Shown here: piece by piece, positions 1 through 5,047 of the stretch
Layout of the letters: every line of letters begins with the position of its first letter
Numbering within the stretch: position 1 is the first letter of the stretch
NCBI GenBank assembly: GCA_003560175.1
Contig: PWIZ01000301.1
Coordinates: 1 to 7,766 of the forward strand
Direction: 5' to 3'
Source of the DNA: Halomonas sp.
Lineage (GTDB): Bacteria; Pseudomonadota; Gammaproteobacteria; Pseudomonadales; Halomonadaceae
Length of the DNA stretch: 7,766 nucleotides
Position numbers and translations under genes: made by a program
The notes under the pieces: generated by a model
Database searches by the model: none
What the model saw: the letters and a program-made list of their open reading frames with translations, nothing else
Told to the model about the DNA's origin: nothing

Positions 1-1128
1 GCCGGCTGGCTGGATGACAGCCTCAACGAGGCCTTCTATCCGGCGCGCCTGGCCGGCCAGCACTTCGAGGCCTATGCCCACGCACGCGGCATCACCCTCT
101 CCTTCTCCGGCTGGCGCGACCGCCAGGAGAGGATGATGGAGCGGGTGCTGGAGCAACTGCAGTCCGGAGAAATGGACGAAGCCAGCATCGAGCGGGTGCG
201 CTATCGCCTGCAACGGGAGTGGCGTAACGCCCCCCAGGCGGCGCTGCATCGCCAGGCCGGACGCACCCTGGCCGAAGCGCTGGTGCGCCCGCAGTGGCCC
301 AGCGCCGCCCTGCTGGAGGCGAGCCGGGAGCTGACCGCGGATGACCTGCGCGATTACCGCGACGCCCTGCTGGCCGAGCTGCGTCTGGAGGCCATGGCGG
401 TGGGCAACCTGGCGGCCGACGAGGCCGAGACCCTGGGTCGCGGGGTCGCCGAGGCGCTTTCTCCGAGCCTCGAGGCGTCCGCCATTCCCAATCTCTTGCC
501 GCTGCGGCCCGACGCCGATCTGCCCAGCCTGACGCCGCATACCAGCCGCGAGGAGTCGGTGGTGCTGCGCTACCTGCAGGGCCCCGACCGTTCACTGGCA
601 AGCCAGGCCCGGCTGGCGGTCCTCGGCCAGCTGATCGATACCCCCTTCTATCAGCGCCTGCGCACCGAGGAGCAGCTCGGGTATGTAGTCAACGCCGGCT
701 ACTCACCGATGCTGGACGCCCCCGGACTGGCGCTGCTGGTGCAGTCGCCGGAAACCGACAGCGCGGCGATCGACCTACGCATCGACGCCTTCCTCGATGA
801 CTTCGAGATCACCCTGGAGACGCTGGACGACAAGGCTCTGACGCCCTATCGACAGGCGGTGCATGATCGCCTGACTCAGCGCGACACCAGCCTCGCGGGC
901 CGCGCCGGTCGGCTGTGGCAGGCCATGTCCTTCGGCGACACCGAGTTCGATCGCCGGGAGCGGCTCGCCGAGCGGGCGCTGGCGGTCGATGCCGATGAAC
1001 TGCGCAAGCTGTGGCCAAACCTGCGCGAGGCGGCGGTGGCCAGGGTCGCCTTCGACCCTGGCAACAAGCCTGACGACGTACTGGCCCTGGCCCGGCATCT
1101 GGAGCCGCTGCCGGAGGTGGATGAGTGA
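1..1128 (+). CDS. M16 family zinc metalloprotease (pitrilysin/insulinase type), C-terminal part, 5' end outside the window
   Basis: The reading frame is open from base 1 (first residues AGWLDDSLNEAFYPARLAGQ) to a TGA at 1126-1128, giving 375 visible residues. Pitrilysin-type enzymes are about 940-960 residues, so roughly the first 570 are missing, including the HxxEH zinc site, which lies in the N-terminal half of the family. What is visible is the catalytically inactive C-terminal half that closes the protease chamber. Its hallmark is LRTEEQLGYVV (visible residues 220-230, bases 658-690). In insulin-degrading enzyme the Arg and Tyr of this motif hold the peptide substrate, and both are present (R221, Y228). 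The earlier AMAVGNL segment and the tail around FGDTEFDRRERL also align with E. coli pitrilysin from memory. Such enzymes degrade peptides, usually in the periplasm; the signal peptide cannot be seen here. It converges on sbcB. Family is sure; exact orthology to ptrA is not. Confidence 0.93.
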   Translation, partial: AGWLDDSLNEAFYPARLAGQHFEAYAHARGITLSFSGWRDRQERMMERVLEQLQSGEMDEASIERVRYRLQREWRNAPQAALHRQAGRTLAEALVRPQWPSAALLEASRELTADDLRDYRDALLAELRLEAMAVGNLAADEAETLGRGVAEALSPSLEASAIPNLLPLRPDADLPSLTPHTSREESVVLRYLQGPDRSLASQARLAVLGQLIDTPFYQRLRTEEQLGYVVNAGYSPMLDAPGLALLVQSPETDSAAIDLRIDAFLDDFEITLETLDDKALTPYRQAVHDRLTQRDTSLAGRAGRLWQAMSFGDTEFDRRERLAERALAVDADELRKLWPNLREAAVARVAFDPGNKPDDVLALARHLEPLPEVDE

Positions 1129-1150
1129 AGAGTGAAGGGTGAGGAGTCAC
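1123..1150 (+). repeat. Degenerate 7-bp tandem repeat across the M16 stop codon
   Basis: Four consecutive heptads are visible: GAGTGAA (1123-1129), GAGTGAA (1130-1136), GGGTGAG (1137-1143) and GAGTCAC (1144-1150). The first two are identical and the later two decay. The TGA stop of the protease gene lies inside the first copy, and the second copy carries another TGA in a different register. It may be a slippage product. No function is proposed. Confidence 0.5.
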
Positions 1151-1162
1151 GCAAGATAAGCG

Positions 1163-1172
1163 AGGGGCCCCT
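1163..1172. repeat. 10-bp perfect palindrome AGGGGCCCCT next to the REPIN
   Basis: The palindrome ends at 1172 and directly abuts the left end of the REP-like element at 1173. No copy of it is seen at the element's right end, so it is not a target-site duplication. It could be chance in GC-rich DNA, or part of the insertion target. Confidence 0.4.
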
Positions 1173-1274
1173 GTGGGAGCGGGGCTCCGCCCGGCGAATG
1201 GCGGCGCAGCCGCCCGGCGGTGTCACGGCCTGCGCCGTGACCACAACCTTCGCCACGCAGAGCGTGGCTCCCAC
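1173..1274. repeat. REPIN-like element: two inverted REP units with four hairpins
   Basis: The element starts with GTGGGAGC (1173-1180) and ends with its exact reverse complement GCTCCCAC (1267-1274). Read inwards from each end, the two 26-base units match at 20 positions and both finish in GGCGAA. Each unit forms a 7-bp stem with a 3-base loop: 1179-1195 (one G-G mismatch) and 1252-1268 (perfect). Two inner stem pairs differ between the units by compensatory change (G-C against A-T, and G-C against C-G), so pairing is kept while sequence drifts. Between them are two more perfect hairpins: GGCGGC/GCCGCC with loop GCA (1200-1214), and GTCACGGC/GCCGTGAC with loop CTGC (1222-1241). Terminal tetranucleotide plus hairpin, in inverted pairs, is the plan of REP sequences moved by RAYT transposases; no RAYT gene is in the window. 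Position in a convergent gap between two 3' ends is typical. It could also slow transcription from either side, though no T-run follows any hairpin. Confidence 0.8.
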
Positions 1275-1330
1275 CAACATCAACAGCCTCGGTGGTAGCT
1301 CGTGGTCTCCAAGGCCTTAGGGGCGATACC

Positions 1331-2818
1331 TCAATCGAAGGCCTGGGGGGGCATCATCGCCTCCACGTGCATCACCAGCTCTTCGAGCACCTGGCGATCA
1401 CGGTCGCTCAGCGCTACCTGATTGAGCCGTTCAATCTCCCGGGCGAATCCCTTGAGGGTGAGGCTGGCCACCGACGAGTCGTTCATGCGCGCCCAGCGAT
1501 AGGCCTCCCACTGAGCCAGCTCCTCGCCTTCCAGGGTCTCGGGATAGCTGCGCGCCCGGAAACGGAACAGCATCTCCTCCAGGCGCGGATCCTGAAAGGC
1601 GAAACGGGCCCCCACCAGGTCCCAGGGGGCGCTGTCACGCACGCGCTGCATCTGCTGGCGATCCGCCGGCGAGAAGAAGCCACCGGCGTAGAGCATCAGG
1701 TCGGGGTCCTCGGGACCCGCGGGCGCCGGGGCGGCGAACACCTCGCTCACCCGGGCGGCCACCTCGGGGTGGGCAGCGAGGCGTTTCCAGTGCTCGCGGC
1801 AGGCGACCACATCCAGCCCCAGCCGGGTGACGATCTCCCCGTATTCGCCCTGGCGGGGGCCCTCCACATCCTTCAGCGCGCTGGCCGGAAAGAGCACCGG
1901 ACACTTGTTGATGTGAATCACCTTGAGGGGGATGCGCTCCTCGCCCTCGGCCAGGTCGTCGTTGCTGACGAAGACTCGCTGGCGGATCTGCTCCGCGGAG
2001 AGGTCGAAGAGCGGGGTCGGGTCCATCGAGAGATCGTAGACAATGACCCCATTGGGGTTGGTGGGATGCTCGGCCAGCGGCACCACCAGGGCGGCGCAGC
2101 CGCGGCTGGCCGGATAGCGGCGAGAGATATGCAGCACCGGCTTGCGCCCCGGCACGTCGAGCAGCCGGGCCACCGAGCGCTTGCCGCGCAGTCCCAGCAG
2201 ATAGTCGAAGAGCCGCGGGTTCGCCTCTCGCAGCCGCTTCGCCAAGGCAATCGTCGCACGCACATCGGCCAGGGCATCATGGGCGCCCACGTGGGCGATG
2301 CCGTTGGCGGCGGTCAGGTCCTCGAGGCGAAAGCTCGGCGCGCCATCCTCCCGACTCGGCCACTCGATGCCTGACGGGCGCAGGGCATGGAAGGCCCGTA
2401 CCACGTCGATCAGATCCCAGCGGGAGTTACCGTTCTGCCACTCGCGCGCATAGGGGTCGACCAGGTTGCGGTAGAAGAGGTGGCGGGTCACCTCATCATC
2501 GAAGCGCAGGTTGTTGTACCCCAGCACGCAGGTGCCTGGCGCTCTCATCAGCGCCTCGATGCGTCCGGCGAACTCCGCCTCTGGCAAGCCTCGGCGGCGC
2601 GCCTGCTGAGGCGTGATTCCGGTGATCAGGCAAGCCTGGGGATGGGGTAGATAGTCGTCGGCGGGCTTGCAGAACCAATCCACAGGCTCACCGACCTCGT
2701 TGAAGTCGGCGTCGGTGCGGATTGCCGCGAACTGGGCCGGGCGGTCACGGCGCGGGTCGGCGCCAAAGGTCTCGTAATCGTGCCACAGAAAGGTCAGCGG
2801 GGCAGCGGGCGGCGCCAT
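1331..2818 (-). CDS. sbcB: Exonuclease I (single-strand DNA 3'-5' exodeoxyribonuclease)
   Basis: This 495-residue protein (E. coli ExoI has 475) degrades single-stranded DNA from the 3' end, releasing mononucleotides, and acts in recombination, mismatch repair and clean-up at stalled forks. The N-terminal DEDDh nuclease domain is nearly E. coli-like: HDYETFG carries D14 and E16, YNNLRFDDEV carries D107, and GAHDALAD carries H180 and D185. These correspond to E. coli D15, E17, D108, H181 and D186, so the active site is complete. The middle SH3-like region and the C-terminal helical region follow, with VIHINKCPVL (300-309), GGFFSPADR (379-387) and FRARSYPETL (420-429) as family landmarks. The ATG at 2816-2818 has a GGAG (2828-2831) 9 bases upstream and fits the family N-terminus. 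It lies 64 bases after minE on the same strand, with no visible terminator between. A run of seven C's precedes the last four codons. Confidence 0.97.
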   Translation of the reverse strand: MAPPAAPLTFLWHDYETFGADPRRDRPAQFAAIRTDADFNEVGEPVDWFCKPADDYLPHPQACLITGITPQQARRRGLPEAEFAGRIEALMRAPGTCVLGYNNLRFDDEVTRHLFYRNLVDPYAREWQNGNSRWDLIDVVRAFHALRPSGIEWPSREDGAPSFRLEDLTAANGIAHVGAHDALADVRATIALAKRLREANPRLFDYLLGLRGKRSVARLLDVPGRKPVLHISRRYPASRGCAALVVPLAEHPTNPNGVIVYDLSMDPTPLFDLSAEQIRQRVFVSNDDLAEGEERIPLKVIHINKCPVLFPASALKDVEGPRQGEYGEIVTRLGLDVVACREHWKRLAAHPEVAARVSEVFAAPAPAGPEDPDLMLYAGGFFSPADRQQMQRVRDSAPWDLVGARFAFQDPRLEEMLFRFRARSYPETLEGEELAQWEAYRWARMNDSSVASLTLKGFAREIERLNQVALSDRDRQVLEELVMHVEAMMPPQAFD

Positions 2819-2882
2819 GGGCGGACTCTCCGACGGTCAGGCTGGGATGGAGGCCACAGCCTAGCACAGCACCTCTCGTCAC

Positions 2883-3143
2883 TCAGCCGGGTGAGCCCTT
2901 GGGCAGGGTGACGTTGAGCTCCAGCACCGAGCAGTTGTCCTCGCTGTCCAGGCTGATGTTGATGGCGTCGTCGTCCACCTGGACGTAGCGACGGATCACC
3001 TCCAGCAGCTCTTTTTCCAGCATCGGCATGTAGTCGGGCTGGCCACGCTGAGTGCGCTGGTGTGCCACGATGATCTGCAGCCGCTCCTTGGCGACTGAGG
3101 CGGACTTCTTGCGCTCTCGCTTCAGGAATTCAAGCAGTTTCAC
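2883..3143 (-). CDS. minE: Cell division topological specificity factor MinE
   Basis: MinE (86 residues; E. coli 88) stimulates the MinD ATPase and displaces MinC, producing the Min oscillation that frees midcell for FtsZ. The N-terminal amphipathic, membrane-binding stretch MKLLEFLKRERKK comes first. Next is the MinD-contact segment VAKERLQIIVAHQR (17-30), almost identical to E. coli. The C-terminal topological specificity domain contains LLEVIRRYVQVDDD (46-59) and ends with LELNVTLP (74-81), a strong family signature. The start is GTG (3141-3143): its GTGA overlaps the TGA stop of minD by 4 bases, and a strong GGAGG (3153-3157) inside the minD 3' end sits 9 bases upstream. Both features point to translational coupling with minD, which would help hold the MinD:MinE ratio. 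No other start gives the family N-terminus. Confidence 0.97.
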   Translation of the reverse strand: MKLLEFLKRERKKSASVAKERLQIIVAHQRTQRGQPDYMPMLEKELLEVIRRYVQVDDDAINISLDSEDNCSVLELNVTLPKGSPG

Positions 3144-3958
3144 CGGCGAACCCCTCCAAACATGCGGCTAAGCAGGCTTTTTTTCTGGTACTCGTGGAAG
3201 CGCAGAGGCACTTCCTCGCCGAGCAGGCGCGCCACCGTATCGGTGTAGGCCTGGCCGGCATCGCTGGCGGCATCATGGGTCACGGGCACCCCCTGGTTGG
3301 AGGCGCGCAGCACCGCTTCGGACTCGGGGATCAGGCCAATCAGATCGATGGCCAGGATCTCGCGGATGTCATCGAGATTGAGCATATCGCCCAGATCGAC
3401 CCGCTCCGGGTTGTAGCGAGTGACCAGCAGATGTTCCTTAATCGGCTCCTCACCGCGCTCGGCGCGACGGGTCTTGGAGGCCAGCAGGCCGAGGATGCGG
3501 TCGGAGTCACGCACCGAGGAGACCTCGGGGTTGGTGACCACGATGGCTTCATCGGCGAAGTACATGGCCAGCTGGGCGCCGCGTTCGATGCCCGCCGGGG
3601 AGTCGCAGAGAATGTAGTCGAAATCCTTCTTCAGGGTCTCGAGCCCCTTCTCGACGCCCTCCTGGCTCAGGGCGTCCTTGTCGCGGGTCTGGGAGGCCGG
3701 GAGAATATGCAGGTTGTCGACCCGCTTGTCGCGGATCAGTGCCTGGCTCAGCCCCGCCTCTCCCTGAATGACGTTGACCAGGTCGTAGACCACCCGGCGC
3801 TCGCAGCCCATGATCAGGTCGAGGTTGCGCAGCCCCACGTCGAAGTCGATGACCACGGTCTTGTTGCCGCGCAGCGCCAGGCCGGTGGCGATGGCTGCCG
3901 CGCTGGTTGTCTTGCCGACGCCTCCCTTGCCGGAGGTCACAACGATGATCTTGGCCAA
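3140..3958 (-). CDS. minD: Septum site-determining ATPase MinD
   Basis: MinD is a ParA/MinD-family (deviant Walker A) ATPase that dimerises with ATP on the inner membrane, recruits MinC, and is released by MinE. From the preferred TTG start the protein has 272 residues (E. coli 270) and begins MAKIIVVTSGKGGVGKTT. This gives K11 and K16 of the deviant Walker A motif and D40 of VIDFDVGLRNLD the same numbers as in E. coli. CDSPAGIERGA and NPEVSSVRDSDRILG are further near-identical blocks. The C-terminal KKSLLSRMFGG is the amphipathic membrane-targeting helix. The TTG at 3956-3958 has AGGA (3967-3970) 8 bases upstream. An in-frame ATG at 3977-3979 would add seven residues (MTDRKRL) but has only an AT-rich stretch without a Shine-Dalgarno before it, and the extension is not typical of the family. 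The stop overlaps the minE start. Function is certain; the start is about 75-80% sure. Confidence 0.95.
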   Translation of the reverse strand: MAKIIVVTSGKGGVGKTTSAAAIATGLALRGNKTVVIDFDVGLRNLDLIMGCERRVVYDLVNVIQGEAGLSQALIRDKRVDNLHILPASQTRDKDALSQEGVEKGLETLKKDFDYILCDSPAGIERGAQLAMYFADEAIVVTNPEVSSVRDSDRILGLLASKTRRAERGEEPIKEHLLVTRYNPERVDLGDMLNLDDIREILAIDLIGLIPESEAVLRASNQGVPVTHDAASDAGQAYTDTVARLLGEEVPLRFHEYQKKSLLSRMFGGVRR

Positions 3959-3966
3959 GAGTCGCT

Positions 3967-3970
3967 TCCT
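3967..3970 (-). promoter_or_regulatory. Shine-Dalgarno AGGA supporting the TTG start of minD
   Basis: AGGA lies 8 bases before the TTG at 3958. The competing ATG at 3979 is upstream of this site, so the ribosome binding site would sit inside the coding sequence if that ATG were used. This is the main sequence argument, with the E. coli residue numbering, for the shorter MinD. Confidence 0.65.
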
Positions 3971-3993
3971 GTCTGTCATTGAATAGTAAAGAG

Positions 3994-4010
3994 ATGACCG
4001 TCTCGGTCAT
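3994..4010 (-). promoter_or_regulatory. Intercistronic hairpin between minC and minD
   Basis: On the coding (minus) strand the sequence reads ATGACCG-AGA-CGGTCAT, a perfect 7-bp stem with a 3-base loop. It starts 8 bases after the minC stop and ends 35 bases before the TTG of minD. The following bases (CTCTTTACTATT) are AT-rich but not a real U-run, so a strong intrinsic terminator is unlikely. It could be a weak attenuator, an mRNA stability or processing element, or a protein-binding dyad. The role is inference; the structure is directly visible. Confidence 0.5.
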
Positions 4011-4018
4011 GTCGAGCC

Positions 4019-4768
4019 TCAGGCCAGCGACGTGATGCCGAGTTGGTCTCCGTCGAGGCGCACCTGCACCATGGCGCCCAGCAGGCGCGGATCGATGTCC
4101 TCGAGACGCTTATAGTTGCCGGCCACCGAGAGCAGCTCGGCGTGGAGTTCACGGCAGAAGATGCCGGCCAGGGGATCACCGTGGATACCGGCCAGTGCAC
4201 GGCCGCGCAGGGCGCCATAGACATGCACGCTACCCGCGGCCAGCACCTCGGCGCCGGCATTGACCGCACCGACCACCACCAGGTCTCCCTCGGGGGCGGT
4301 GATCTGCTGGCCGGAGCGCACCGTACCACGGAAGATCCTCCCGCCACTGGCCACGCCGGGAGGTGATGACAGGGCGGCCTCCTCCTCACTGCCCTCCTCG
4401 ATGTCCGCCGTGGACACGCTCTCGAGAGCCCTGGGACGGTTCGCCTCCAGGGGCGGGAACCAGCCCAGGCCCAGCGCCCAGGCCGACTGCTTTACCGGCT
4501 CGGCGCCACCACGCACGGCCACCGGCAGAAGCTTGTGGGCACGGCATACCGCGCAGATGCGCTCCAGGGCCAGGTGAGGCTCGTCTAGCTTCTCGACGCT
4601 AAGCACTACCGGAGTGTGCTGAAAGAAGGCCGGGGACTGGCTCAGCTTCCCGGCGAGCTGGTCGCGAATCCGCTCTGGGTCGGCGCTGGTCAGCTCCATG
4701 ACAGTCATCGGCAGCATGCCGCCCTTGAAGGTAAAAGCCATGCTGTCCCTGTCCACTTTGAGGCTCAT
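4019..4768 (-). CDS. minC: Septum site-determining protein MinC, FtsZ inhibitor
   Basis: MinC prevents Z-ring assembly away from midcell. From the ATG at 4766-4768 it has 249 residues (E. coli 231). The N-terminal FtsZ-inhibiting domain covers about residues 1-108 (FTFKGGMLPMTVMEL, 12-26). A flexible acidic linker follows (about 109-140, with EEGSEEEAA). The C-terminal right-handed beta-helix (about 143-249) carries RSGQ (151-154), a motif implicated in MinD binding, then GDLVVVGAVNAGAEVLA, VHVYGALRGRALAG and ELLSVAGNYK, all signature blocks. The chosen ATG has GGAG (4776-4779) 7 bases upstream. The frame stays open to an ATG at 4835-4837, but the extra 23 residues do not look like MinC and would begin at about the predicted transcription start. 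minC is the first gene of the operon; minD starts 60 bases downstream of its stop. The slightly long linker explains the extra length. Confidence 0.95.
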   Translation of the reverse strand: MSLKVDRDSMAFTFKGGMLPMTVMELTSADPERIRDQLAGKLSQSPAFFQHTPVVLSVEKLDEPHLALERICAVCRAHKLLPVAVRGGAEPVKQSAWALGLGWFPPLEANRPRALESVSTADIEEGSEEEAALSSPPGVASGGRIFRGTVRSGQQITAPEGDLVVVGAVNAGAEVLAAGSVHVYGALRGRALAGIHGDPLAGIFCRELHAELLSVAGNYKRLEDIDPRLLGAMVQVRLDGDQLGITSLA

Positions 4769-4775
4769 TGCCGAA

Positions 4776-4779
4776 CTCC
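4776..4779 (-). promoter_or_regulatory. Shine-Dalgarno GGAG deciding the minC start
   Basis: GGAG is 7 bases upstream of the ATG at 4768, an ideal spacing. It selects the 249-residue form over longer in-frame readings from ATGs at 4783 and 4837. Confidence 0.7.
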
Positions 4780-4840
4780 ACATGGGTGTTGGTCGAGGTA
4801 CGCTATCAAAGCTAAGCGAGTGTCGCGCCCCCTGCAACTG

Positions 4841-4870
4841 ATCATACGCCTAGCGGTGTCCCCCTGTCAG
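4841..4870 (-). promoter_or_regulatory. Candidate sigma70-type promoter of minCDE
   Basis: On the minus strand, CTGACA (-35, bases 4865-4870) and TATGAT (-10, bases 4841-4846) each match consensus at 5 of 6 positions and are 18 bases apart. Transcription would start near 4834, leaving an untranslated leader of about 65 bases before minC. The -35 box overlaps an 11-bp perfect dyad CCCTG-T-CAGGG (4862-4872), a possible operator. No other promoter of this quality was found upstream of minC. Not shown experimentally. Confidence 0.6.
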
Positions 4871-5037
4871 GGTCTCCAGACGGCCACAGCACAGGCTTTT
4901 CCCCAGCGGCACCGCATGCTTAGATACCCTCATGCCCACTACCGGTGCTGTGCCTGACGGCCAGCCCGTGACCACCCGACAGTCACCGACAACCAACAAT
5001 CAACCGGCGCGTCCCGGTGCGTGATGCGCCCTTCATC

Positions 5038-5041
5038 AGGA
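5038..5041 (+). promoter_or_regulatory. Shine-Dalgarno AGGA deciding the start of the DUF349 gene
   Basis: AGGA ends 6 bases before the ATG at 5048. An in-frame ATG at 5024 (and a GTG at 5021) would add eight or nine residues but has no ribosome binding site. The 5048 start gives MSGLLRRLFAPRWQHPDPQV, which looks like a natural N-terminus for this family. Confidence 0.65.
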
Positions 5042-5047
5042 TCGCCC

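Noticed and set aside
1132..1320. A 62-codon plus-strand open frame in the convergent gap
   Set aside because: It runs straight through the REPIN hairpins, has no ribosome binding site and resembles no protein.
1312..1344. Inverted repeat AGGCCTT / AAGGCCT at the sbcB 3' end as a terminator
   Set aside because: The stem is 7 bp, the second arm lies inside the coding sequence and no T-run follows in either direction.
1292..2374. A 360-codon plus-strand open frame opposite sbcB
   Set aside because: It is entirely antisense to a gene with a complete exonuclease I sequence and active site; its translation is low-complexity His/Gly/Arg-rich shadow sequence.
3194..3982. A 262-codon plus-strand open frame opposite minD
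   Set aside because: It mirrors minD, which is almost identical to E. coli MinD in key blocks; the antisense translation has no recognisable domain.
4769..4837. N-terminal extension of MinC to the ATG at 4837
   Set aside because: The extra residues do not match MinC proteins, no ribosome binding site precedes that ATG, and it would lie at the predicted transcription start.
4897..4926. TTTTCC and TAGATA, 18 bases apart, as a promoter for the DUF349 gene
   Set aside because: Both hexamers match consensus at only about half of the positions; no better candidate was found, so the promoter of that gene is left unassigned.
4885..4952. Inverted 7-mers CACAGCA (4885-4891) and TGCTGTG (4946-4952) in the divergent region
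   Set aside because: They are short and 54 bases apart, which is within chance expectation, and they do not line up with a promoter element.
5024..5047. ATG at 5024 as an alternative start of the DUF349 gene
   Set aside because: It is in frame but lacks a Shine-Dalgarno, while the ATG at 5048 has AGGA at 6 bases.
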